NCBI GenBank assembly: GCA_027886185.1
Contig: WOAB01000893.1
Coordinates: forward strand, 3,968,001-4,032,000
Source: Rheum nobile
Lineage: Eukaryota; Streptophyta; Magnoliopsida; Caryophyllales; Polygonaceae
Direction: 5' to 3'
Length of the DNA stretch: 64,000 nucleotides
This document shows, piece after piece, positions 11,471 through 21,896 of the stretch (position 1 is its first letter; every line of letters begins with the position of its first letter). Made by a program: the position numbers and the translations under genes. Below the pieces are notes generated by a model that was not told where the DNA came from, did not search any database, and worked only from the letters and a program-made list of their open reading frames with translations.

Positions 11471-11591
11471 TTTCGCGGTTTTTGTATCTCATCTCCTTCT
11501 TTCACACCCCGTGAACTCTTCCTCTATCCATATCTCCTTCTTTTCTACTTTGTGTGCTACGAATCCAAATATTTTTTTTCTTGATTTTGTG

Positions 11592-11682
11592 TACTGTGAT
11601 GATGAAAATTTGTGGACTAGAGTTTCTGATCTTCGGTATCAATCCGGAGGTTGAAGACAAACCCTTGGCTGTCTGAGCATAC
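11592..11682 (+). ncRNA. Box C/D snoRNA, copy 1
   Basis: Box C (GTGATGATGA, ~11596-11605), an internal box D' CTGA (11626-11629) and box D CTGA (11673-11676) are correctly spaced for an ~85-nt C/D snoRNA. A short terminal stem is formed by TGTA before box C and TACA after box D. The ten or more bases before box D (AACCCTTGGCTGT) are almost the same in copy 2. From memory, CCCTTGGCTGT is complementary to a conserved ACAGCCAAGGG stretch of plant 25S rRNA, which would make this a 2'-O-methylation guide with the target C five bases from the D box. A second possible guide (GGACTAGAGTTT) precedes D'. The snoRNA name was not assigned. Confidence 0.75.
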
Positions 11683-11953
11683 AATTCTCTACTCAATCTT
11701 GTTGATTTCATTTTATTTTGTACCAAGTTTTTGTCCTGTTTGATTACTTCGGGAAATGTTGATTTTCGTTGCTCTTTTAATTTGGGGCTGATGATGAAAA
11801 GTTATTTATCTTAGCGGATTTCAGTGAGATTGATAATGTTATCAGCCAGTGATCTGATTGTTACACACACTGAAACCCCTTGTATTTCTATTTCATCTTT
11901 GTTGAGTATTTTGCTTATTTCTTATGAATTGAAACATAATTTGGTAATTTTGT

Positions 11954-12045
11954 ATAATGTGATGATGATATATTGTGGACTAGAGTTTCTGATCTCTGGT
12001 TTCAAACCAGAGTTTGAAGACAAACCCTTGGCTGTCTGAGCATAT
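11954..12045 (+). ncRNA. Box C/D snoRNA, copy 2 (paralogue)
   Basis: Same layout as the copy 360 bp upstream: box C TGATGATGA (11960-11968), D' CTGA (11989-11992), D CTGA (12036-12039). The terminal stem is GTATA/TATAC. Both guide segments (GGACTAGAGTTT before D' and ACAAACCCTTGGCTGT before D) are identical to copy 1, while the loop between D' and the second guide differs (compensatory-looking GGTTTCAAACC versus CGGTATCAATCCG). Conserved guides with drifting spacers are the pattern expected of functional duplicated snoRNAs. Confidence 0.75.
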
Positions 12046-13800
12046 ACTTTCTACTTGTTGCCATTAAACTAAGTCCAATTCAGTTTTCATTTAAGATTGA
12101 TTGTTACACAAAAGTGAAATCCATTATTTTTCTGGTTCTCATCTGTTTTGAATAGTCAAAAGGGGAATTGCTGTGATGAGATGAAGGCACTTGGATGTGT
12201 TACAAGGGCAGTGGACGTAGCCATACAATGTGGTTATGCCGTGAGCCCATTTTAATAAACGACTTCTCCTTCCACTGAGCTCTAATATTTCCCTTTTTAT
12301 TATCTTAAGTTTCAATCTTTCTTCCTTGATAGATTTGCATCCATTACCAATTCTGGGGAATAAGTCAGTTTCACCCTGTATAATGGCTCGGATGCTATAT
12401 TGAAGAGCGTGGTTTATCCTGATGGATGGCTTTTACTCCGTGTCATTTGATCCTGGAAAGACCACCTAAATTGCAACTCCAGTGTGTATTTTTGCATCTT
12501 AAGGCTAACGGAAAATTACGAGGGTTGTGATGAAATTTTCTGTGTGATAATCTTTTCTCTTATATAGACAGTGGTCATTACTCATTAAGCAACGATGGAA
12601 CTTATGGATTTACAAAATTGATTCCATTTTGGACAAACTAGTCTATAGGGGCCGTTTACAAATCATGATTTCACAATCGAACGACTATGAATGAGTCAAA
12701 TGAAAACAAAAATAAGAATGCAAGACTTCAGGAAATGTACAGTTTTGATGATGGAATAAAACTGATGACGATGCACCCCAAGGCAACTGCATCTAAGTTT
12801 TAGACATCCAAATGTGTTGATGTCGACAGTCAATTTAAAAAGCCAGAGGCCACCTCCTTCCTCTGGGTTGTGGGGCGTTTGCACCCGTTCTCTCCCTCGT
12901 CTTCTGCTTCTGGAAAAGGGGGTGGGAATGTGGCTGTGTTCCATCCGGAACTTTCGGCTTGTCTCTACTTGCTGACTCCGGATTCCTCCGGTGTTGGTGA
13001 AGAATCAACCCGCCGACTGCCTGAGCTCGACACTTACAGGTGTAGTCTTTTCCTTTCTCCTCTTTTTCTTTTGTGGAACTTTGAATTTGTTGATTTCTTG
13101 TCTTTAAATCTTGTCCTGGAATGCTTGATTCTGATATCTCTAACGTTGAACCTTTGTGGGGAAAATATTAGTATTTCTGCTTCTCACTTTATGCCTTCCC
13201 ACTTGAGTCCTGTTATCTGTGATATCTGCTTCTATGAGATCTGGTATTTGAATACTCTGTGGATAGACAGTTTACTAGCAGATATTTGGTTCACTCAACC
13301 CACTCTTGGCTTAACAGCCTTATTAAGGTTATGTCTAGCTACATCATATCTCAAACCAAGAATCCAATCGAGGGAAGTTTTCTTCAACCTTCTTATAAAT
13401 CTGTAAGGCTGAACTTCCGTAATTTGTTGAACTATTATAGCCTGAACATGCTACAGAGCCACTTCTCTAAGAAATGGTTGCTATACAATAATGACCAACC
13501 AAACTGTTTTATGTTGCGTGAAGAGTGCTTTTTTTCCCTGAGAAAGGGCTTGTTTAAGCTGAGATTTGAATCTCTTTCTCTTTGGAGATCTTTAAACTTT
13601 CACAAAGGTTTGATCACTCTTTATAAACCTGTTTGTCCTTTGAAAGCTTTGTTATTACTTTCACACTAGTTTGAGATAAACTAAAACAGAAGTAGGTATG
13701 AGAAAAACTTGAAGTAATGTGAACAAATAGTACTGTATACTAAGATCTCTCCAAGGCAATTGATATGCTACAATTCATCTTGGATTTGGTTTAACAGTGG
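12046..13800. other. Downstream part of the snoRNA locus, unassigned
   Basis: No protein gene is recognised. A 20-codon open stretch starting ATGAAGGCACTTGG at 12181 and followed by GTGAGC resembles an exon with a splice donor, and ACTTACAG/GTG near 13037 resembles a splice site. Neither could be extended. Longer open frames at 12870-13669 overlap each other and lack recognisable domains. Confidence 0.3.
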
Positions 13801-13801
13801 T

Positions 13802-14058
13802 CTTGATGAGAATGAAAAAGACCTCTCTTTTAACAACAAAAGTGATATCTTGACTAGTGGGCTCTGTCGAAGGTGGGCCTGACACTTACGTGAAGCTAAA
13901 AAAAAAGTGATATCTTAAATACTGAATCTCTTTAAGACCTTTGTCTTAAAAAAAAAGTGATATCTTGATGAGAATGAAAAATACCTCTCTTTTAACAACA
14001 AAAGTGATATATTGACATGAAATGTCATTGTTTCGCCTCTAGTATTTCTATTAGTGGA
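13802..14058. repeat. Patchwork of templated duplications at a breakpoint
   Basis: A 52-bp segment beginning CTTGATGAGAATGAAAAA at 13802 is repeated at 13964. Between them AAAAAAAGTGATATCTT occurs twice (about 13902 and 13951). The last 53 bp (14006-14058) are the reverse complement of 14405-14457 inside the hAT element. The patchwork ends exactly where copia coding homology begins (14059). Confidence 0.8.
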
Positions 14059-14111
14059 TCTGCTTAGCCTCTCTAAGATCCTTCATAGCAAATCGTTTAG
14101 ACAACTGTTCC
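14059..14111 (-). pseudogene. Copia reverse-transcriptase fragment left of the hAT insertion
   Basis: The minus strand reads EQLSKRFAMKDLREAKQI, the next ~18 residues of the copia RT frame that is cut at 18071 on the other side of the hAT element. The codon phase is restored when the 8-bp target duplication is taken into account. Left of 14059 the copia sequence is lost at a rearrangement, so the RNase H end and the other LTR are missing. Confidence 0.85.
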
Positions 14112-15001
14112 TAGGGCTGGAAATGGGTCGGGTTATGGGTGGATGGACCAATTTCTCCACCCCACCCATGAAAAACAAATGTCACCCGATCCACCCATCA
14201 CCCGCGAAACCCTTCACCCATATCCGATCCATCCGTCAGCCGCGGGTGAAACGGGTGACCCGACCCATCCGCGAAAATCAATGATTTTAATCCGTTTTAA
14301 GCTCTTTGTCTAATTATTTTCCAATTTACACCTTATCAATTGCTCAAAGACTAAGAAAAATGCAAAATAACAAAATACTTTAATAATAAGGTGCCATATG
14401 GCAATCCACTAATAGAAATACTAGAGGCGAAACAATGACATTTTATGTCAATATATCATTCAAAAGTATACATCGAATGTATTGGTCTACGTGAAAAAAG
14501 TTTTGCATATCAAAAATTCAAAATGAATAAAAACAAGTAAATAGATAGATTCTTCAAAAGCAGAGTGTTGGTTCAGCAGTCACTCCAGTCATCATTAACG
14601 CCTTGTTTGTCTCTTCAAATCCTGTTGCACCAAACATACAAAAAATGCAGATTCAGAGTCCAAAATGTTATCCAATTTTCGGAATTCCAATTTCATTTAT
14701 ACCAACATGCAATAACATTTGATTTTATCCAATAGCAAAGATCAAATAAGCTTAGATTAACTAAAGCATTCATTCAGATTTTCTTAATGATATTTAGTGA
14801 GAAAGATAGATTAATTGAATCATTTATGCAATCTACAGAACTTACCTTATTTCTGATCTCTGGGAGCTCACCATTGACATTTGACAATGTTTCTTTAGAA
14901 ACTTAAATGACAATCCACTTCACCATTGACATTTGGTTCTCCAACATCGGCATCCTCCAGTAGACTGATAGAATCTTGTAAATCATCAAAATTACCTATA
15001 T

Positions 15002-17169
15002 TCACATACAAATAACATTAGAAGTACCCCAAAAGTAAAAGAATACAAAATAATTTTGACTAATAAAAATAGATGGCAAATTTCCACGAATCCAATTTGA
15101 CAAGCACATTAATGCTTCAACAGTATCCACATGTAATGATGAGCGGTGCGGACTCACCACTCTACCGCCTGCACTAAAAGCACTCTCAGACGCAACAGTT
15201 GATGCAGGAATAGCCAAAATATCTTTGGCAATCTTACGTAATCTTGGATACTTGAGATCACTTTTCCAGAATATAAGAACATCAAACTCTTTACAATCCG
15301 GTAGAGCGGGTTTCTCGAGATAATACTCTAACTCAGACCTCACGTTTGCCTTCTTCTTCCTTTGTTTTTTTACCAAGCTAAAATCATCCTCACAATTATC
15401 AAAATCTGACCCATGCTTTCCGAGTGATAATGCAAATTCTTGACCTTCATTCTCAATTTCTGATTCTCGATACTCATATAAAAGATCAAACAACAAAGAC
15501 TTTACTTTATCAATCTGAATAAATGCATCATCCCCATAAATCTTTGTAAAGTAATGTTCCACACATTCAATCTTGTCTCTAGGATCTAATATCGCAGCAA
15601 CAGCCAAGAGCCCAGAGACAGATAACCAATACTTATCAAACTTCTCTAACATTCGTTGAGCCATGTTCTTGATTGTGTCATCACTACTAGACAGCCATTC
15701 AATCAAAGCAACCTTAATTTGACAAACTTTTCTGAAAAACAGATTAGTTGTAGGATAACATCTACCTGAAAATATTTCAGTCACCTTGTGAAATCTGGCC
15801 ATTTTACCACAAATATCTGCAGCCCACTTCCATTCATTATCAGTAGGAATATCAAAGCTAAAACGAGGATGTTGAATCTTCAACTTATAAAAGATCTCCT
15901 TGTATGGCAAAGCACTTTGTAGCATCAAAAAAGTGGAATTCCATCTCGTCTTACAATCAAGAACCAACATTTTAGAGCAATCAATTCTCAGAACTCTAGC
16001 CTTGTCCTCAAACATTTGTTTTCTTTTTGGGGTTGCAGTCCAAAAAGAAACACAATTCCTTATATTCACAATCCCCGAAGAAATTATATCTAAACCATCT
16101 TGCACAATCAAATTCAGAATGTGTGCACTACAACGAACATGCAAAAAAGCTCCCTCCAATAGGAAATTACTTGAATCAAATCTGTGACGCAACACTTCTA
16201 TCATTTTGCCATTTGTAGAACAATTATCCACAACCACAGAAGAGACTTTTTCATGAATATTAAACAAAGACAGAGACTGCAGTAATACTTCAGCAAGCAC
16301 TTCAGTAGTATGTGGACAAGGTACATAAGCAAACCTATATATAGCAGTTATAAAATATATTTAGGTATATAAATTTTAAGCACAACTAGTAAACAAAAGA
16401 ACAACTAGTAAACAAGATAATAATATCTTAATTGTATTTGTAATTACCTCACAATCTTGTTTTGGAGATTCCAATGTTGATCAATATAGTGAGCGGTGAC
16501 AGCCATATATCCCTTTTTTTGATGAGATGCAGTCCACATGTCAGTTGTAATTGCAATTCTTCCAGCATGATGCTCAAACATCTGTCTAAGCCTTGCCTTT
16601 TCACTTGCATACATCTTCATTATATCACTCTTCAAAGTAGGCCGACTGATGAGCTTGAAGTTTGGATTCAAACTAGCTGAATATCTCTGGAAGCCGATAT
16701 GATCCACCATGCTCAAGGGATACTCGTGCATAACAATCATATTTGCTAACTCCTTCCTAGAAACATCTTGACAGAAGTTATGATTTTCTACCCTTGCTGT
16801 TCCATCCAACTTGCGGTTGTAATTTAATAACTTCTGGCGCACATCAACCTTTGCATGCTTCTTTGAACACCTAAGTTGAATGTGGTCCTTGAGGTGTGAA
16901 GTTCCATTCTTACTAGCTGCTGATAATCGCTGCCCGCAGTGCAAACATTCTGCTTTAGCTTCGTCTTGGATTGTTATCCTGTCAAAGTAATTCCATACAT
17001 CTGATTTACGCGCTCGAGCCTTGCGTGAAGTTATACCCGAACTTTGAGGAATAGAAGGCTGGTCAGACCCACTAGATGGAGGTGGCATTGAATTGTCAAC
17101 TGGTACTACTGGTGGCATAGGTGAAGAATTAGTTGATTGAGCTTCTTGATGATTAACTCCTGTCATCAT
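15002..17169 (-). CDS. hAT transposase (BED finger, DDE, hATC dimerisation)
   Basis: Two exons, 17169-16448 and 16334-15002, are joined by a 113-bp AT-rich GT..AG intron (16447-16335) that keeps frame and restores the family motif VRFAYVPCPHTTEVL. The product is ~684 residues. The start is the ATG at 17169 (MMTGVNHQ). A BED zinc finger lies at residues ~56-101 (C75, C78, H92/H96, C101). The RNase H-like catalytic core follows, with ITTDMWTA giving the first Asp and VVVDNCSTN the second. The C-terminal dimerisation motif includes IPASTVASESAFSAGGRVV. No stop or frameshift was seen, so it may be active. The last ~20 residues may be intron read-through: an acceptor at 14996 opens an acidic exon (14995-14895) that ends in a stop. 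Confidence 0.88.
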
Positions 17170-17232
17170 CACCTTCAAGTATCCTATAAGAATTAAGCCA
17201 TTCAATTCAGTCAATTTCGAACGGAGAAGCAA

Positions 17233-17870
17233 TTTAACAAATTAACTCACAAATTAACAATAGAAGAAATCCAAATTCCAAAATGATTGCACTGTAATTA
17301 CCTCACAAATTAACAATAGAAGCAATTTCGAACCCACAATTAACAATAGAATCACAAATGTTCTGTAAAGTGGCCATATTAACTTGAATCATGAAAATAC
17401 ATTACATTCAGCAATAACAGAGAAATGAGAGAAGTATGTGAAAAAATGCCTTCCCAGCCTTATGTGACGAACTAACTATGAAGCTTTAGTATTAAGAAAC
17501 ACGATTCCAGCTTATTTACCTCAAAGCAACAAACGCTATCCGGAAGAGACGAACGGAGAGAGGCGCCGGAAGAGACGAACGGACGAACTGAGAGACGAAC
17601 GGAGAGACGAGAGAGGCGCCGAAATAACCTGGTGGACGTCGACGAACCGACGAACTGAGAGGCGACGACGCCGGACCAGAGTGAGTCGCAGGACAGCAGG
17701 AGAGAGCCGAACGGCGAGAGACGACGGCGTCGAAACGGAGAGTAGAGAGAGACGAAGAGTAGCAGCAGCCAGCAGGAGAGAGCCGAGAGCGGCGAACAAC
17801 TGAACAAGAAATAGGGTTAGAACTGTGGAGCGTGGAGTAAAAAAAATTATTTATATACTAGGTTATATAT
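17233..17870 (-). promoter_or_regulatory. 5' region of the hAT transposase gene
   Basis: Between the transposase start and the GGGTGA-rich right terminus. An arginine-rich purine run (17540-17760) gives overlapping minus-strand open frames with no domain, best read as untranslated leader. A splice acceptor-like TTATAG precedes the ATG by about 20 bp, so a 5'UTR intron is plausible. Confidence 0.45.
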
Positions 17871-18070
17871 ATTAGCGGGTGATGGGTGATGGGTGAAATA
17901 CGAGTTAATGGGTCGGGTGAAAAAATTCAGGCTCTCACCCGGATCCGATCCACCACCCGTTTCACCCATCACCCGATCCATCCATCACCCATAATTTTCG
18001 GGTTTTCGTCCATATATTTCGGGTCGGGTAATCGGGTGAATCGGTCACCCGCGGGTAATTTCCAGCCCTA

Positions 18071-19904
18071 ACTGTTCCTTCAATTTGCTCACTTTTCGAG
18101 CACTCGAGCCTGCTTTCAGCATGTCATCAACATACAGCAGCAATATGATATAGTCGTTGTCAAACTTCTTGAAGTAGCAACAATGGTCAGCTTCACTCCT
18201 TACGAACTCAATGTCATGCATGAATCCGTCAAACTTCTTATACCACTGCCTCAGAGCTTGTTTCAGACCATACAAGCTCTTATTCAACTTGCACACAAGC
18301 TCAGCGTTACCCTTTGACACGTAGCCCTCAGGTTGCTTCATGTAGATGTCTTCATCTAGGTTCCCATGAAGAAAGGCCGTTTTTACATCCATCTGCTGTA
18401 ACTCTAAGTTCTCTGTAGCCACCATACTCAGCACTAAACGTATAGTAGTCAGTTTCACCATAGGAGTAAAAACATCAGTATAGTCAATACCGTATTTCTG
18501 CTGAAATTCTTTCACAACCAGCCTTGCCTTGTAACGCTTGCTTCCATTCGCCTCTTCCTTTATTCTGTAAACCCACTTGTTATGCAATGCCTTTTTGTCC
18601 TTTGGAAGCTTAATTAGTTCCCAGGTTCCGTTGGTCATCAACGAATCCATCTCATCATCCATTGCGAGCTTCCACTTGCTCACATGTTCTCCACGAGATG
18701 CCTCTGCATAACACTCTGGCCCACCACCATCAGTCAACAACAGATAGTAGTTTGAAGGCGAGAATCTATCAAGCGATCCACGTTCTCTGGTGGACCTCCG
18801 CAGCGGAATTACTGGGGTGTTCAACCCCTCCTCAACAGCCTCCTGGTCATTACGAACCACCTTGCTCCTACCCGAGTTTGAGATGTCTAACTCCACAACC
18901 TCAGGTCCAGAACTAGCTGTTTCTGATGCACTCAGACTATCCTTGTACATCACCTGCTCATTGAACACAACGTCTCGACTGCGAATAACCTTCCTGTTCT
19001 GCTCATCCCAAAACCGGTATCCGAAATCATCACCACCATATCCAATAAACGTGCATTTGATAGACTTGGCATCCAGCTTGCTTATCTCAACAGGAACAAT
19101 ATGAACATATGAAACGCACCCAAATATCCGAAGAAATGACAGATTTAGCTCTTTGCCACTCCAAGCCTCCTCTGGAATGCCATTCTCCAAGGGAGTTGAT
19201 GGCCCTCGGTTAATCAGGAATGCAGCAGTGTTAACTGCATCCGCCCAGAACATCTTCGTAAATCCACACTTCAGCCTCATGCTTCTAGCACGTTCATTCA
19301 GGGTCTTGTTCATACGTTCTGCTACGCCGTTCTCTTGAGGGGTTCCTTTCAAGGTTTTCTCCATGCGAATACCATTCTCAGCGCAAAACTCCTTGAACTC
19401 CCGAAGCTCATACTCCCCACCATTATCAGATCTCAAACACTTCTCTTTAAGACATGTCTCAGTCTCTACTAGGGCCTTCCACTTTCTAAAAGAGTCAAAG
19501 GCATCAGAATTTTGCTTCAGAAAGTAGACCCATACCTTTCTTGTGGCGTGGTCAATGAAGGTCATGTAGTATGACGCTCCACCTAGAGATGTCACAGGTG
19601 CTGGCCCCCACAAGTCGCTGTGGACCAACTCCAACTTCTGCTTCCTCAAGGTTCTGCCTCCCTTCGAAAAACTCACCCTTTTCTGTTTCCCGAGCACGCA
19701 GTCCTCACACAATCCGATTTCAACAGATTTGAGACCTGGCAGCAAACCCTTCGAGCATAGCACCTTCATCCCTTTCTGACTCATGTGGCCAAGACGACAG
19801 TGCCACAAATCTGCGTCACAGTTTACTCCTGCAACAACAATGCTATCACGGACGTTGCTAGTCATGTACAATGTCCCCTCCTTCTTTCCTCGAGCTACCA
19901 CCAT
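18071..19904 (-). pseudogene. Copia pol: GAG-pre-integrase, integrase, reverse transcriptase (interrupted)
   Basis: Domains in order: GAG-pre-integrase HCRLGHMSQKGMKVL with CEDCVLGK; integrase core HSDLWGPAPV, FIDHATRKVWVYFL and RSDNGGEY with PQENGVAERMN (D, D, E all present); RVT_2 reverse transcriptase with NKWVYRIK, QMDVKTAFLHG, SLYGLKQALRQWY and the catalytic LLLYVDDML. The frame is open from 19904 until the hAT element breaks it at 18070. Upstream it continues in the same frame into gag, separated by two single stop codons (20055-20057 and one at about 19907). RNase H is missing. In-frame stops and the insertion make it non-functional, but it is otherwise well preserved. Confidence 0.93.
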
Positions 19905-20054
19905 AGCTCATTTGGTTATCTTCCAACTATTGCAGCCGAAGGTTACTTCATAACCTTTATCATCCAACTGTTCGATAGAAAGCAGGTTTCTTTTAAAAAC
20001 AGGAATATACCTTACTCCATGCAACTGCAGCACAGATCCATTCGGTGCTTTGAT

Positions 20055-21005
20055 CTAAACATCACCCTTCCCTACGATTTTTAAAGCCTCATCATCAGCA
20101 AGAAAGACTTTTCCAAAATCTCCAGAGGTGTAGCGTTCCAATATATCAGCACTGCTGCATGAGTGAAATGAAGCTCCAGAGTCTAACACCCAAGACTCCA
20201 ATAGGCTGCTCGCGCTCAGAATCGATGCATCTGCAGTGGTTCCTGTGGTTGAATCGCTCAGAATCAACGCATCTGCAATATCTTCACTGGCTGAATTCAC
20301 TGATTTATCCTTTAACGGTGCCTTACATTCACTCTTGTCTTTGGGTTTATCCTTCTCTCTTGACTTCGATCTACCACGATTTGACTTCTTAAAATCTGAT
20401 ATGCCCATGTTCCCTGTACTCAAGGCTGATCCCGAAGCAGTACCTGACGCCTTCCTGCGAATTTCTTCGCTGATAATCAGATCCCTGACTTCATCAAACT
20501 TGATCTTTGCCTTCCCCGCCGAAACACTAACAACAGTAACTGTCCCGCTCCAACTCTCTGGTAAAGAAGATAACAGAATTAGGGCTTGTACCTCATCGTC
20601 GAAATCAATCTCAACTGAACTCAGTTGTGCGATCGCCATGTTGAACTCGTTCAAGTGATTGGTCACCGATGTACTCTCCGTCATCCGCAGATTGAATAGC
20701 CGCCGCATCAGGTGAACCTTGTTCACTGCGGAGGGTTTCTCATACATCGCGAAAATAATTTCCAGCATGTCCTTCGTCGTTTCTGCCTTGATCGTGTGAT
20801 GCGCCACGTTCCTGGACAGCGATAGGCGGACCACGCTCATCGCTTTCCTGTCCAGCAACTTCCATTCGTCGTCCTTCATGTCATCCGGCTTCTCACCCAG
20901 CGGCAAGTACAGATCTTTACCGTACAGGTAATCCTCGATCTGCATCTTCCAGAATCTGAAATCCGTTCCATCGAACTTCTCCACCGGCGATTTTCCGCTT
21001 CCCAT
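20055..21005 (-). pseudogene. Copia gag (UBN2 type) and start of protease, zinc knuckle lost
   Basis: Start ATG at 21005 (MGSGKSPVEKFDG). Gag features: KFDGTDFRFWKMQIEDYL, then VHLMRRLFNLRM, then LLSSLPESW, the usual UBN2-type copia gag. A basic linker (NRGRSKSREKDK) follows, where most plant copia gags carry a CCHC zinc knuckle; here only a single Cys (SECKAPLKDK) remains. The aspartic protease start WVLDSGASFHSC is present with its catalytic Asp. The frame ends at TAG 20055-20057, after which the protease continues in the same frame, so this is a point stop and not a natural end. Confidence 0.9.
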
Positions 21006-21022
21006 CGTCACCACCAGAACCA

Positions 21023-21034
21023 GCTCTAATACTA
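21023..21034 (-). other. Primer-binding site of the copia element
   Basis: The minus strand reads TAGTATTAGAGC, two bases off the standard initiator-tRNA-Met site TGGTATCAGAGC, between the LTR (21037) and the gag start. Confidence 0.7.
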
Positions 21035-21036
21035 GT

Positions 21037-21261
21037 TGTTAGGATTCGAACGTAATAACGAATAGAAAACAAGACAAATTGTTTACCCAGTTCGTCAAAG
21101 AATTGACTACGTCTGGGGGCACTACCAAGCCATATTTTTCTTTCTTTCTTGTGATGACGGTTACAATGAACAATTAGGTTTAAATAGGCAAAAGGGACGA
21201 AACCCTAGTTAGGCCCAATACACAAACCCTAATTAGGCCCATCAGGCTCCATAACCCAACA
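21037..21261 (-). repeat. 5' LTR of the minus-strand copia element
   Basis: 225 bp, running on the plus strand from TGTTAGGATTC to ATAACCCAACA, so element orientation starts TGTTGGG and ends CTAACA. It lies just outside the primer-binding site. No second LTR is in the window, because the other end of the element was lost at the 14059 breakpoint. Its outer side abuts LINE sequence. Confidence 0.8.
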
Positions 21262-21278
21262 GTATCAAGTAAAACAAT

Positions 21279-21890
21279 ATGAAAAAAGCAGGTTTCGATC
21301 AATTTTACTGTGTCCCAGCCACGGGTTTCTCGGGTGGAATTTGTGCTATGTGGAAAACATACCAACTTACAAATGAAATCTTAGAAATTGACCAAATTGA
21401 ACCAAGATTTATCAATATTAAGTATACAAATCTGCTTACAAACAGAAAACTTATGTTAATCCTAACCTATGCCCCTCCAAACGAATCTGCAAAAAATGAG
21501 TTCTGGAATGGACTCATTTCCTTTATTAAAAATTGTTCTCTTCTGTGCATTATTATGGGAGATCTAAATGAAATACAAGACCCATCTGAAAAATTAGGTG
21601 GTTTAATACCAAACTTGACAAAATTTGCAAGACTACGACAGTTTAAAATTGAATGTGAACTACTGGAGACCCCTATTCAAGGAAACATCTATACCTGGCG
21701 AAAGAACATAACATAAATAGAAAACATATATGAAAAACTGGATAGGGTACTTATTCATTCGCAGATCCTCCAATGGTACCCTGATATCTGCACTAAACAC
21801 TATGCTTTTGCCAGCTCAGATCATTGTCCCATCTCTATCGAGCTTGACTCAGCCATACCCTTTAAAAATCAGCAGTTTAAATTTGAAAAT
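21279..21890 (+). pseudogene. LINE endonuclease domain
   Basis: Reads GFSGGICAMWK, then LTYAPPNESAKNEFW, then IIMGDLNEI and, after a stop at 21714-21716, YEKLDRVLI and FASSDHCPISIEL. These are the APE-type endonuclease motifs of plant LINEs, including the catalytic GDxN and SDHCP. The N-terminal motif is missing and one in-frame stop interrupts the domain. Confidence 0.85.
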
Positions 21891-21896
21891 ATTTGG

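Larger units (their letters stand above)
14112..18070 (-). mobile_element. Apparently autonomous hAT transposon (3959 bp)
   Basis: It is flanked by an 8-bp direct repeat ACTGTTCC (14104-14111 and 18071-18078). Terminal inverted repeats are TAGGGCTGGAAAT at both ends. Subterminal zones (14130-14275 and 17875-18055) are filled with GGGTGA/TCACCC repeats. It encodes a BED-finger transposase on the minus strand. It inserted into the RT region of a copia element whose reading frame continues on both sides. Confidence 0.93.

Noticed and set aside
12870..13669. Two overlapping plus-strand open frames of 178 and 136 codons
   Set aside because: They overlap in different frames, have no recognisable domain, and composition resembles AT-rich intron sequence.
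13802..13885. A third box C/D snoRNA (TTGATGAG ... CCTGACAC with AGTG/CACT stem)
   Set aside because: Box C starts with T, there is no clear D' box and the start of the sequence is duplicated as part of the patchwork. Not convincing enough to list.
17472..17807. Two overlapping Ser/Arg/Leu-rich minus-strand frames in the hAT element
   Set aside because: A purine-rich simple-sequence leader generates several open frames at once. No start context or domain.
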